From positions 18,310 to 82,309 of the forward strand of contig CAADTZ010000019.1 of assembly GCA_900752015.1 (NCBI GenBank): a stretch of DNA of 64,000 nucleotides, written 5' to 3'. The DNA is from an uncultured Collinsella sp. (GTDB taxonomy: Bacteria > Actinomycetota > Coriobacteriia > Coriobacteriales > Coriobacteriaceae). Shown piece after piece: positions 45,611 through 54,612 of this stretch. Positions within the stretch are counted from its first letter, which is position 1. Every line of letters begins with the position of its first letter. Under the pieces are notes generated by a model. It had not been told where the DNA came from. It did no database searches and saw only the letters and a list, made by a program, of their open reading frames with translations. Made by a program: the position numbers and the translations under genes.

Positions 45611-46522
45611 TTAAGCACGTGCTGACTGGGCGATGCCAGCCTTGGCGTTTGCGCGTTTGCCGGCGAGTTCGCAAAAAATCGCGCCGCCGATGATAAGCGC
45701 GGCGCCCATCAGGCGGACCGGTGTTATGGCTTCACCCAAAAGGGCGGCCGAGAACACGACCGCCGAAAGCGGCTCGAGGTAGCCGACGACAGCGACGGTC
45801 TGGACGGGCAGCTTGGCGACGGCGCTAAAGTAGAGCAGGCAACCGATGCCGGTGTTGACGACGCCGAGCATAGCGACGGCGCGCCAATCAATACTGGCGG
45901 CGATACCGGCGGACAGGAATGAGGGAGCGCCCTGCGTGATGAGCGTGAGGACCAGTGCGGTCACAAAGGCGGCGCACACCTGGAGCGTGGAGTTCTCGAG
46001 GCCCTCGATGTGCGGCGCACCCTTGCTAGCGATGACCATCAATGCATAGCAGAAGGCCGAGGCGATTCCACAGACGATGCCCGCAATGGGCATATTGCCG
46101 CCTAGACCTTGTGCTGCAATGAGAAAAGCACCGCAGGCGACGGCGACAAAGCCGGCGATTTTGCCGCCGGTCAGCTTTTCGCCAAAGATGAGCGGGGAGA
46201 GCGCCATGACAATGATGGGGCCGCAGTAGTACAGCAGCGAGGATACGCCGACGCCGATCGTCTGGTAGGCGCGGAACAGAAAAATCCAGCTGGCGCCCAG
46301 CGCAGCTCCCGAGAGGAGGAGGGCCGCGGCTTCGCGGGGACGAGATGGCGCCTGCAACTTATGGTGTTGGGTAGTGGCGAGGATGGTTACAAGCGAGAGG
46401 GCTCCCAGAAAAGTGCGTAGCAGCACGATATCGGAGCTCGGCAGCGCGATGGCAGCGGCGATGATGCCGTTGGAGCCAAACAATAGCAATGCTGCTAAGT
46501 ACGTAAACAGTCCGTTGTTCAT
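45611..46522 (-). CDS. EamA/DMT-family transporter
   Basis: A 303-residue exporter with ten helices and two EamA repeats. The N-terminus reads LLLFGSNGIIAAAIALPSSDIVLLRT; GYLEPLSAVVFSAALLGEAITPVRL near the end is the conserved second-repeat signature. Divergent from a LysR gene with a 118-bp promoter region between them. Confidence 0.87.
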   Translation of the reverse strand: MNNGLFTYLAALLLFGSNGIIAAAIALPSSDIVLLRTFLGALSLVTILATTQHHKLQAPSRPREAAALLLSGAALGASWIFLFRAYQTIGVGVSSLLYYCGPIIVMALSPLIFGEKLTGGKIAGFVAVACGAFLIAAQGLGGNMPIAGIVCGIASAFCYALMVIASKGAPHIEGLENSTLQVCAAFVTALVLTLITQGAPSFLSAGIAASIDWRAVAMLGVVNTGIGCLLYFSAVAKLPVQTVAVVGYLEPLSAVVFSAALLGEAITPVRLMGAALIIGGAIFCELAGKRANAKAGIAQSARA

Positions 46523-46640
46523 GCGCTTCCATCCCCTCTATATCCGAGCATGTTCACTATGGGTGAACTGGCTTTAGAAGAAAAGCGAATATAATGCATG
46601 GAAAACATGACAAAAACTCATACAAGGGTGGGGACGTGCC

Positions 46641-47498
46641 GTGGAGACCAATATCCAAAAGATGCAAGTGCTGCTCGAGACGGTGCGTGCCGGCAGCTTT
46701 ACGCGTGCTGCAGAGCGGCTGAGCTATTCGCAGTCGGGCGTGAGCCGCATGGTGGGCGACCTTGAGGCAGACTGGGGTTTTAAGGTGCTTGATCGCAGCC
46801 GCGAGGGCGTGGTGCTTTCTGCCGACGGGCGGCAGGTCATGCCGGCAGTCGAGGCGTTATGCGAAGAGTTTGGCCGCTTGCAGCGACGCGTGGACGAGAT
46901 GCGAGGGCTCATGCGCGGCAAGATCTGTATCGGTACGTTTTCGAGTGTGGCGACTCATGTACTGCCGCCGGTGATCGCGCGCTTTCGCGCCGATCATCCG
47001 GACGTCGATTATGAGTTGCTGATGGGCGATTACTCAGAGATTGAACAATGGGTGGCGGAAGGTCGCTGCGACCTGGGCTTTATTCCGCGCGAGCCACGCG
47101 GCGCCGGCATGGCGTCGCGACCGTTGGTGCAAGACGAGCTGATGGCCGTGGTGCCAGCGGACTCCTCGCTTGCCACCGCGGAGGTCGTTTCCCTTGCCGA
47201 TTTGGCCAACGAGCAGTTTATCCTGCTGGAACGCGGTAGCGACGACGAGATTACGCCGCTGTTTCGCCGCGCGGGCCTGGCGGTGCGCTCTAAGCTGTCG
47301 ACTTGGGATGACTATGCGATTATGGCTATGGTCGAGGACGGCCTGGGCGTTAGCATTCTTCCCGCGCTCATCTTGCGTCGCTGTCAGTTCGATGTTGCCG
47401 TGCGTCCGCTCGAGGGACATCCTCATCGGAAGATCAATGCGATATATCGAACGGCCGATGTTTCGCTTGCCGCCGCCCGTTTCCTCGAATACCTCTAA
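46641..47498 (+). CDS. LysR-family transcriptional regulator
   Basis: A 285-residue LTTR with HTH GSFTRAAERLSYSQSGVSRMVGDLE. It resembles the LysR at 14691 in the same regulator/DMT pairing (GVSxxDDYAIMAMVEEGLGVS in both) and may be its paralogue. GTG start at 46641 after GGGTGGGG. Predicted to control the divergent exporter. Confidence 0.9.
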   Translation: METNIQKMQVLLETVRAGSFTRAAERLSYSQSGVSRMVGDLEADWGFKVLDRSREGVVLSADGRQVMPAVEALCEEFGRLQRRVDEMRGLMRGKICIGTFSSVATHVLPPVIARFRADHPDVDYELLMGDYSEIEQWVAEGRCDLGFIPREPRGAGMASRPLVQDELMAVVPADSSLATAEVVSLADLANEQFILLERGSDDEITPLFRRAGLAVRSKLSTWDDYAIMAMVEDGLGVSILPALILRRCQFDVAVRPLEGHPHRKINAIYRTADVSLAAARFLEYL

Positions 47499-47557
47499 AC
47501 GTGTGCGCGTCATTGCCCACTTTGGGCAAATCTCAGAGTCCGGTGCATTTTCTTATG

Positions 47558-47642
47558 AAATTGAACTTTCGAATGAGGTGCCGCGTTATACTGCTGCCTA
47601 AATTGAACCTTGGTTCAATTCGTATTCTATAAATTGAACTTT
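47558..47642 (+). promoter_or_regulatory. AATTGAACC repeat cluster (candidate autoregulatory operator)
   Basis: AAATTGAACTTT occurs at 47558 and 47631, and AATTGAACC-TT-GGTTCAATT forms a 9-bp-arm palindrome at 47601-47620. The repeats bracket a TATAAA -10-like box (47628-47633) and end just before the ribosome site of the HTH-aminotransferase gene. Confidence 0.55.
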
Positions 47643-47660
47643 GCCAGCAAGGAGGTTCTA

Positions 47661-49181
47661 GTGGCCCAAGAGACGTTTAGCGATCGCCTGCGACAGACTA
47701 TGTCCGATCGCGACGTTCGCCAGTCGGACGTGATCCGCGCATCGGAGATGCTCGGCAAAAAACTCGGCAAGAGTCAGATGAGCCAATATGTGAGCGGCAA
47801 GACGACCCCGCGGCGCGATGTGGCTGAGCTGCTCGCCCGTATTTTGGAGGTCGATGTTACCTGGCTGCTTGCCGGCGACGCCGATCAAGGCGAGGCATCA
47901 TCACCCCGCAACGATTCCAAGCCCGAACCCCATCCCTCAGCTCAAATTGCAAGGAGCACCACCATGCGTACTTTTTCTAAGTCCACCAAGCTCGATAACG
48001 TCCTGTATGACGTGCGCGGTCCCGTCGTCGACGAGGCCGCCCGTATGGAGGACGAGGGCGAGCGCATCCTCAAGCTCAATATCGGTAACCCGGCGCCCTT
48101 CGGTTTCCGCACGCCCGATGAGGTCATCAAGGACATGCGCCAGCAGCTGCCCGACTGCGAAGGCTATTCCAACTCGCGTGGCCTGTTCTCCGCGCGCAAG
48201 GCGATTATGCAGTATTCGCAGATCAAGGGCCTGCCCAACGTTCAGATGGAGCATATCTACACGGGCAACGGCGTGTCCGAGCTCATTCAGCTTTCGATGA
48301 ACGCGCTGCTCGACAATGGCGACGAGATTCTGATCCCCAGCCCCGACTATCCGCTCTGGACGGCGTGCGCAACCCTTGCCGGCGGTCATCCCGTACACTA
48401 TCTGTGCGATGAGCAGGCGGATTGGTATCCCGACCTGGAGGATATGGAGTCCAAGATCACGAGCGCGACCAAGGCCCTCGTCATCATCAACCCCAACAAC
48501 CCCACGGGTTCCGTCTATCCGCGCGAGGTGCTCGAGGGCATCGTCGAGGTTGCACGCAGGCATCAGCTGATGATCTTTGCCGATGAGATCTACGACCGCC
48601 TGTGCATGGACGGCTACGAGCACGTCTCGATTGCCTCGCTCGCCCCCGACCTGCCCTGCGTCACCTTTAGTGGCCTTTCCAAGTCGCACATGATTGCGGG
48701 CTATCGTATTGGCTGGATGGTGCTTTCGGGCAACCAGCGCTGCATGAGCGACTTCATCATGGGTATCAACATGCTCTCCAACATGCGCCTGTGCTCCAAC
48801 GTGCCGGCTCAGTCGATCGTTCAGACGGCACTCGGTGGTCATCAGTCCGTTAACGACTACATCCGTCCCGGCGGCCGTGTCTACGAGCAGCGCAACTTTG
48901 TGTATGAGGCGCTCAACAAGATTGACGGCATCTCGGTGGTTAAGCCGCGCGCGGCGTTCTACATCTTCCCCAAGATGGATGTGAAGAAGTTCAACATCAC
49001 CGATGACGAGCAGTTCGCCCTCGACCTGCTGCACGAGAAGAAAATCCTGATCACGCGCGGCGGCGGCTTTAACTGGGCCGAGCCCGACCACTTCCGCATC
49101 GTGTACCTGCCGCGCATGGAAGTGCTCAAAGAGTCGCTCGAAGACCTCGCCGACTTCTTCGATCATTACCGCCAGGCGTAA
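47661..49181 (+). CDS. XRE-type HTH / class I aminotransferase fusion (AlaA-like)
   Basis: A 506-residue fusion. Residues 1-70 form an XRE HTH (FSDRLRQTMSDRDVRQSDVIRASEML ... MSQYVSGKTTPRRDVAELL). A Ser/Pro-rich linker follows, then a complete fold-type I aminotransferase with PLP Lys341 (SGLSKSHMIAGYRIGW), INPNNPTGSVYP and DEIYDRL. The catalytic part resembles alanine aminotransferases. GTG 47661 follows AAGGAGG. A separate internal ATG (about 47964) could also start a stand-alone enzyme. Confidence 0.88.
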   Translation: MAQETFSDRLRQTMSDRDVRQSDVIRASEMLGKKLGKSQMSQYVSGKTTPRRDVAELLARILEVDVTWLLAGDADQGEASSPRNDSKPEPHPSAQIARSTTMRTFSKSTKLDNVLYDVRGPVVDEAARMEDEGERILKLNIGNPAPFGFRTPDEVIKDMRQQLPDCEGYSNSRGLFSARKAIMQYSQIKGLPNVQMEHIYTGNGVSELIQLSMNALLDNGDEILIPSPDYPLWTACATLAGGHPVHYLCDEQADWYPDLEDMESKITSATKALVIINPNNPTGSVYPREVLEGIVEVARRHQLMIFADEIYDRLCMDGYEHVSIASLAPDLPCVTFSGLSKSHMIAGYRIGWMVLSGNQRCMSDFIMGINMLSNMRLCSNVPAQSIVQTALGGHQSVNDYIRPGGRVYEQRNFVYEALNKIDGISVVKPRAAFYIFPKMDVKKFNITDDEQFALDLLHEKKILITRGGGFNWAEPDHFRIVYLPRMEVLKESLEDLADFFDHYRQA

Positions 49182-49202
49182 CGGCAAAGGTAGCCTGTAA
49201 TG

Positions 49203-49240
49203 AAACGGTCGGCCCGCAACGGATGCGGGCCGACCGTTTT
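49203..49240 (+). terminator. Intrinsic terminator
   Basis: Stem AACGGTCGGCCCGC/GCGGGCCGACCGTT with a TTTTC run follows the aminotransferase gene. Confidence 0.85.
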
Positions 49241-49309
49241 CTGTCTAAGCCCGTGCTGTTAGCACTTGTCTCGTTGAGCGGGCGAGGTTCGCGTGTGAGC
49301 GGTAAGTTC

Positions 49310-49326
49310 TATTCCAAAATGGAATA
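49310..49326. promoter_or_regulatory. Operator-like palindrome ahead of the catabolic cluster
   Basis: TATTCCA-AAA-TGGAATA (7-bp perfect arms) lies 82 bp before the amidohydrolase start. It is a candidate site for the LysR encoded at the far end of the cluster (54613). Confidence 0.5.
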
Positions 49327-49407
49327 CAGTGGGCTTAAGCTGGAATTGATGTCCGGGTACCTGCTTTTCTAGAATGTTTTCAACAAGATGAAAGGCGGTT
49401 CCAACCA

Positions 49408-50442
49408 ATGATTATCGATGCAAATTCCTACTGGTTCGACGAGCACATCTTTCATGACGAGACGCTCTGCGAACAGTTTTTGGCCGAGGTACCCCGCGCC
49501 TATGACACCGAAGGCTATCTGACCATGAATTCCGCCGGCAAACGACAGATCGTGATCGAGATGCCCGCCGGTTCTCCGGGTCTTAACTACATTGAGGGCG
49601 ACTACACCCTCGAGAAGCGCTTGGCCGATATGGATGAGGCGGGGGTCGACAAGGCGATCCTCAAGCTCCCCGGCTGCCACGAGTGGATGTCGCTCGAGAT
49701 GTGCCGGCGTTTCAACGACGGTATGGCTGCTGACGCGAAGGCGTCAAATGGCCGTCTGATTCCGCTTGTCGCCGTGCCGCCCTTTGGCACCAAAGCGAAT
49801 TTGGAGGAGCTCGACCGCAGGCTCGACGATGGTTTTGCGGGCGTGCAGCTCTGCGCTCACTACGGCAAGCGCTATCTCGACGACCAGGTCTTCTCGAGCT
49901 TTTTCGAGCACCTGAACGAACGCCATGTCACCGTTTACGTGCACCATGTTCCCGTGCCGGTCGAGAACGAGTCGCTTCTCGCGTACGACAACCTTCGCCG
50001 CTCTTATGGCCGCTGCGTCGACCAAACTACGGCGATCGGCCGAGAGATCTTTGGTGATTTCTTTGAGCGCTATCCCAATATCAAGATGGTCCACTCCATG
50101 CTCGGCGGCGCATACTTTGCGTTCAAGGAGATGCTGCTGCCTCATGGTCCCAAGCGCCCTGATGCTTCTGGCCGTTTTCAGGTCGATACCGAGACCGTTT
50201 CCAGGCACCTCGAGAACAACATCTATTTCGACATGTCCCATGCCCAGCCTTGGGGCAAGACACTCCTCGCCTGCGCGGTTGACGTGCTGGGTGCAGACCA
50301 TATTGTTTTTGGCACGAGCTATCCCGTCAAACGCGAGTGGCTCACCGAGGGTGTCGCCTGCGTTCGCGCTGCAAATCTGAGCGATACAGACAGCGACCTT
50401 GTGCTTGGCGGTACGGCGCAGCAACTGTACGGTGTCGAGTGA
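49408..50442 (+). CDS. Amidohydrolase-2 (ACMSD-like) family protein
   Basis: A 344-residue TIM-barrel metal hydrolase/decarboxylase. It has HDETL near the N-terminus, LCAHYGKRYLDD, VYVHHVPVPVE, HSMLGGAY and GTSYPVKREW near the end. The usual DxHxH first metal pair reads DANSYW here, so the metal site is atypical. First gene of a four-gene set; likely modifies or cleaves a product released by the ceramidase-like proteins. Function undefined. Confidence 0.75.
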   Translation: MIIDANSYWFDEHIFHDETLCEQFLAEVPRAYDTEGYLTMNSAGKRQIVIEMPAGSPGLNYIEGDYTLEKRLADMDEAGVDKAILKLPGCHEWMSLEMCRRFNDGMAADAKASNGRLIPLVAVPPFGTKANLEELDRRLDDGFAGVQLCAHYGKRYLDDQVFSSFFEHLNERHVTVYVHHVPVPVENESLLAYDNLRRSYGRCVDQTTAIGREIFGDFFERYPNIKMVHSMLGGAYFAFKEMLLPHGPKRPDASGRFQVDTETVSRHLENNIYFDMSHAQPWGKTLLACAVDVLGADHIVFGTSYPVKREWLTEGVACVRAANLSDTDSDLVLGGTAQQLYGVE

Positions 50443-50468
50443 GCGGCAATCAGAGGGGAGTATCTGCC

Positions 50469-51716
50469 ATGGGCGAAGGAGAGATGAGGGCTGGGGCCGC
50501 TCGTGTGGCCATCGATCTTGGGAACGTGTTGCCGTTCGACGGTTTCGACGAACTCCGTCATGAGGTCTTCGCCCGTGCCCTTATCATCGAGGGGACGGGG
50601 CGACGCGCCTGCGTCCTTTCGCTTGAGGTCACCTCGATCGCTCCGGCTCTACTCGCCGATCTGCGTGAGGTTGTTGAGGATGCCGCCAATTGCAGCGGTG
50701 CTTATTCTTGGGTGGTTCCTACCCACACGTTTTCCATGCCTCACGTCCGCACTTCCGGGCATCTTGCCGACGATGCTACCCGCAATTGCAACGAGCGCTA
50801 TCGCGCAGCGCTCGTCGCTGCCGCCCGCACGGCTGTCGAGCGCGCTGTTGCGGGCATTCACTCTGCCACGCTCGCCACTGTGGAGGGCGAATGCCCCGTG
50901 AACGTTAATCGCGACATTGAGACGCCTGCCGGCTGGTGGTTGGGCTCGAATCCCAGGGGGTTTGCCGACCACACGATGCCCGTACTCGCCATAAGGGATG
51001 CCGGGGGCGAGTATGTTGCCGTGCTCGCGACGGCGGACGTTCAGTCCTCCGTGCTCGACGGGTCGCGCGACTCCGAGGGGAGGCGCATGGCGAGCGGAGA
51101 CCTCTTTGGTTTTGCCGCCATGTCACTCGAGCGCGAGCTGGGCGGCGTTGCCCTGTTGCTGCCAGGCGCCGCGGGCGACCAAGGTCCGGCGGAGCGCGCC
51201 ATGAACGTCATGTTCGATGCGGCCGGCGTTAAGCAGACGGTCGATGCCCATGAGGACGGATACCGCATGCTGCACCAGCAGGGGCAGGCCTTGGGCAATG
51301 CTTTGATCGAAGCCGCTCGCATGGCGCGTGAGGATGACGCTACCGGCATTGATGCCCGCACGGTCGACGTTCTCCTGCCCGCTCAGACACGCGCCGATTT
51401 TCACTCTTTGGCTCCGCACCGAACGTATGAGTTTCATGCCGCTGGCGAGCAGCGCACGAGGGTCTATCTGCTCCGGCTGGGAAACGTCGAGCTTGTCGGC
51501 GTACAACCCGAGGTCTCGAGTGCATTCGGCGCCACTGTGCGCGCCGCCCGGTCCGGCTCTGTGTTCTTTGCCACGCTCGTCAACGGCGGACAGAAGTACC
51601 TACCGGCTCCCGACGCGTACGAAAAAATCACCTATGAGGCTATGAACTCCGGTTTTGCCGCCGGATCCCATGAGCGCCTCGTCGAAATCATCATTGCCGC
51701 CTTGAATGCGGCGTGA
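50469..51716 (+). CDS. Neutral/alkaline ceramidase-like protein (cytoplasmic), copy 1
   Basis: A 415-residue protein related to neutral/alkaline ceramidase (PF04734). His86 and His92 in PTHTFSMPH replace the THTHSGP metal motif, and LLPGAAGDQGP matches the later conserved loop. It lacks a signal peptide, so acts in the cytoplasm, and is shorter than true ceramidases (about 650). ATG 50469 follows GAGGGGAG. It starts 26 bases after the amidohydrolase and is followed by a second family member. Confidence 0.7.
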   Translation: MGEGEMRAGAARVAIDLGNVLPFDGFDELRHEVFARALIIEGTGRRACVLSLEVTSIAPALLADLREVVEDAANCSGAYSWVVPTHTFSMPHVRTSGHLADDATRNCNERYRAALVAAARTAVERAVAGIHSATLATVEGECPVNVNRDIETPAGWWLGSNPRGFADHTMPVLAIRDAGGEYVAVLATADVQSSVLDGSRDSEGRRMASGDLFGFAAMSLERELGGVALLLPGAAGDQGPAERAMNVMFDAAGVKQTVDAHEDGYRMLHQQGQALGNALIEAARMAREDDATGIDARTVDVLLPAQTRADFHSLAPHRTYEFHAAGEQRTRVYLLRLGNVELVGVQPEVSSAFGATVRAARSGSVFFATLVNGGQKYLPAPDAYEKITYEAMNSGFAAGSHERLVEIIIAALNAA

Positions 51717-51734
51717 CACAGAAGGAGAACGTGC

Positions 51735-52853
51735 ATGAACATTGGACACGCGCGCCGCAAAATTACCCCACAGGGCGACATCTACCTGATTGGCTACCGC
51801 AATCTTCCCAACCGTCTTGAACCTGCGACGGGCGTCCATGATGACGTCTTCGCCAACGCCATCCTCTTCCAGCAAGGCGAACGTGAAGTGTTTCTTTTTA
51901 ATGCCGATGTCCTCGAGTTCGAGGAAAGCATGGCCGAGGAAGTCAAGACAATGCTCGCCGAGCGCTATGGAATCGACCGTGACTGCGTTTTGCTCTCGGC
52001 GACGCACGACCATACTTCAATCGTCGCTTACCACCGCAGCTGGTGGACGGGAAAATTCGACGAGAACTACTACCGCTGGTTCCTCGATACCATTTGCCAA
52101 TGCTTTGAGGAGTGCCGCGCCAACGCACAGCCCGCGATTTGTCGCTTGGGCAAGCAGGTCATCACCGGTTTCTACGACAACCGCATCATCCCAGGTGAAC
52201 TCGCCGACAATGAGGTCATTGTCGTATCGTTCTTCGATACCGAAGGCAAGCCATTTGCGGGCTTTGTGAACTGGGCGGTGCATTCCGCTTGCGTCGGACC
52301 CGACTGCACGGAGCTCACGAGCGAACTCGCCGGTCTTACCGGCAAAAAGCTCGCTCAGAGTCTTGGTTACTATCCGGCCATGGTCGTCGGTGCTGCTGGC
52401 GACTGTAGCGACCGCAATTTTCGCCAGGGACGCGGCATTCCCGAGGTCGAGCGCGTTTCGACCGGTCTTGCCGAGGCGATTTCCCAGATCAAGCTCGATC
52501 GCGAGGTCGTTCTCGACCGCATCGAGCCTCAGACGTTCTATCACACCGTTGCCCATGACGACTTTTCGCTCACGCTTAAGTGTGCCGTCATCAGTTTGGG
52601 CGGCCTGCATCTCTTTGTGTTCCCGAGTGAGCTCGGCAGCGACTTGGGTATTCGCATGAAGCGCGAATGCCCGGTCGAGGGAATAGTTTGTGGTTACACC
52701 AACGGCTATTTCGAGTATTTCCTTCCGGCACGCGAGTACGGCCTCTCCTTTGAGACCGAGCGTACTCAGATTCCCCAGGGCGAACCGGAACGTCTGTGTG
52801 ACAAGTTCTGCCAGACGACGAGACTTCTCGGCGCAGCAGATTCGCGTTTGTAG
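51735..52853 (+). CDS. Neutral/alkaline ceramidase-like protein (cytoplasmic), copy 2
   Basis: A 372-residue protein nearer the canonical family: LSATHDHTS (His91, His93), NWAVHSACVGPD (His183) and VVGAAGDCSDRN (219-228) align with the ceramidase metal ligands. No signal peptide. It is not a close copy of the preceding protein, so the two may act on different substrates or as a hetero-oligomer. The start ATG 51735 follows AAGGAGAACGTGC. Confidence 0.78.
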   Translation: MNIGHARRKITPQGDIYLIGYRNLPNRLEPATGVHDDVFANAILFQQGEREVFLFNADVLEFEESMAEEVKTMLAERYGIDRDCVLLSATHDHTSIVAYHRSWWTGKFDENYYRWFLDTICQCFEECRANAQPAICRLGKQVITGFYDNRIIPGELADNEVIVVSFFDTEGKPFAGFVNWAVHSACVGPDCTELTSELAGLTGKKLAQSLGYYPAMVVGAAGDCSDRNFRQGRGIPEVERVSTGLAEAISQIKLDREVVLDRIEPQTFYHTVAHDDFSLTLKCAVISLGGLHLFVFPSELGSDLGIRMKRECPVEGIVCGYTNGYFEYFLPAREYGLSFETERTQIPQGEPERLCDKFCQTTRLLGAADSRL

Positions 52854-53046
52854 ACCTGATTGCGTGACATGGGCCAATGAGGCTCGCCGCCATGTGATCG
52901 GCATCTTCCATCTTCTCTGCCGTTTCGCATCCCGGGCGTACGTGCGTCCGCGGATTTCAAAGGGGGAAGCGGGTTCCTTGCCCTCCCACGTCGACTACGG
53001 AGGCATGAAATCGATGCTATACCCCGCTCAGAAAAAGGAGAATTCC

Positions 53047-54489
53047 ATGAAATACCAGAAGCTTTGCGATGAAATCATCACAAAGGTCGGTGGTCGAGAC
53101 AATGTGTTAGACGTGAGCCACTGCATTACGCGTCTCCGCTTCCACCTCAAGGATGAATCGCTTGCCCAGACCAATGAGCTTAAGGCGACGAAGGGCGTCG
53201 TTGACGTCATCCAGGCCGGCGGACAGTATCAGGTCGTGATTGGTGCCACTGTCGAGGCCGTCTACAACGACCTTGTTCAGATTGGCGGGTTCGACTCCAA
53301 ACCCGCACTCGATATCGATGAAGGCGACGACGTCAAAAAGGGCGATCCATTCTCGCGTCTGCTGGCCATCATCTCCGAGATTCTGCAACCGGTTCTTGGC
53401 GTGCTTATGGCCGGTGGCTTTATCAAGTCGATGCTCGCGCTCTGCACGGTTGCCGGTTGGCTTGCCAAGGACAGCAATACGTATGTGACGCTCTCGGCAA
53501 TCGGAGATTCGGTCTTCTATTACTTTCCGCTAATCATTGGCTGGACGTCGGCCAAGAAGTTCGGACTTAAGCCCGTTATGGGAATGGCGCTCGGCGGTAT
53601 CCTCGTCTACCCGACGCTCGTTGCCCTTATGGGCGGAGATCCGCTCTACACGCTCGGCGCCGGCACGGTCTTCGAGTCCAATGTCTACGGTGATATTTTT
53701 GGCATCCCGCTGATCATGCAGAATTACTCATCGACGATTCTGCCTGCGATCTTTATCGTCTGGATTGCCTCCAAGGTGCACAAGGCCCTTTCTAACGCGC
53801 TGCCCGCGCTTGTGAGCTCGTTCTTCTCCAACATCCTAACGCTCCTCATTTGCGGCATCCTTGGCCTGCTTGTGGTCGGTCCGGTCATGACGGTCCTCTC
53901 CAACATCGTTGCCCAGATCATTCTGATGCTCATCAACTTCCAACCCGCCATCGCCGGCTTTGTCATCGGCACGTTCTGGAGCCTGCTCGTCATGTTCGGC
54001 CTGCACTGGGGTATCATCCCGCTGTGGTTCCTCGATGTCGCAACCTACGGCTATGACCTCATTAACCCGCTCGTGTATGCAGGCGGTTGTGCCATCGCCG
54101 GCGCTGTGCTTGGCATGATCATCCGAACCAAGGACTCCGAGGAAAATGCTGCCGTCAACATTCCCGCCCTTGTCTCTTCGATTTTCGGTGTCAACGAGCC
54201 TGCGCTTTACGCCATCTTGCTGCCGCGTAAGCGCCTTATGTGGGCAACCTTTATTTCCGCTGGTGTAGGCGGCGCCATTGCCGGCCTCATGGGTGCCAAG
54301 CTCTATGCCTTCGGTGCCTCCGGCCCGCTCGGTTTCCCGAGCTTTATTAACCCTGCCGGCATCGACACGGGCTTTATCGGCCTTGTCATCTCCGGTGTGG
54401 TCGCTTTCGTTCTGGCTCTTGTCGCCGCTATGGTGATCGGTACCAAGAAGGACGAGGGCGGTAAGGCACTCAACATCTCGGTGGACTAG
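53047..54489 (+). CDS. PTS EIIBC, glucose/beta-glucoside superfamily
   Basis: A 480-residue phosphotransferase. The EIIB domain has phospho-Cys26 in VSHCITRLRF; a linker precedes a ten-helix EIIC domain (ILQPVLGVLMAGGFIKS ... FGLHWGIIPLW ... VNEPALYAILLP). No EIIA is encoded on it or nearby, so EIIA must act in trans. Its sugar is unknown; the gene neighbourhood lacks the 6-phospho-glycosidase that normally accompanies BglP/SacP. ATG 53047 follows AAAAAGGAG. Confidence 0.9.
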   Translation: MKYQKLCDEIITKVGGRDNVLDVSHCITRLRFHLKDESLAQTNELKATKGVVDVIQAGGQYQVVIGATVEAVYNDLVQIGGFDSKPALDIDEGDDVKKGDPFSRLLAIISEILQPVLGVLMAGGFIKSMLALCTVAGWLAKDSNTYVTLSAIGDSVFYYFPLIIGWTSAKKFGLKPVMGMALGGILVYPTLVALMGGDPLYTLGAGTVFESNVYGDIFGIPLIMQNYSSTILPAIFIVWIASKVHKALSNALPALVSSFFSNILTLLICGILGLLVVGPVMTVLSNIVAQIILMLINFQPAIAGFVIGTFWSLLVMFGLHWGIIPLWFLDVATYGYDLINPLVYAGGCAIAGAVLGMIIRTKDSEENAAVNIPALVSSIFGVNEPALYAILLPRKRLMWATFISAGVGGAIAGLMGAKLYAFGASGPLGFPSFINPAGIDTGFIGLVISGVVAFVLALVAAMVIGTKKDEGGKALNISVD

Positions 54490-54509
54490 TCTTTCTGCGC
54501 ACTTTGATT

Positions 54510-54550
54510 AAATATGCCTCGGACGGCGACGTGCCGCCCGAGGCATATTT
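54510..54550 (+). terminator. Intrinsic terminator closing the PTS operon
   Basis: A long stem AAATATGCCTCGG/CCGAGGCATATTT with inner CGGC/GCCG pairing and a T-tract begins 20 bases after the EIIBC stop. Confidence 0.85.
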
Positions 54551-54612
54551 GTGTTTTGTGCCGCTGTCATCGTGTTTGCGGACACAGGTCTGCGGTTGTG
54601 GAGCAGCGGGGA

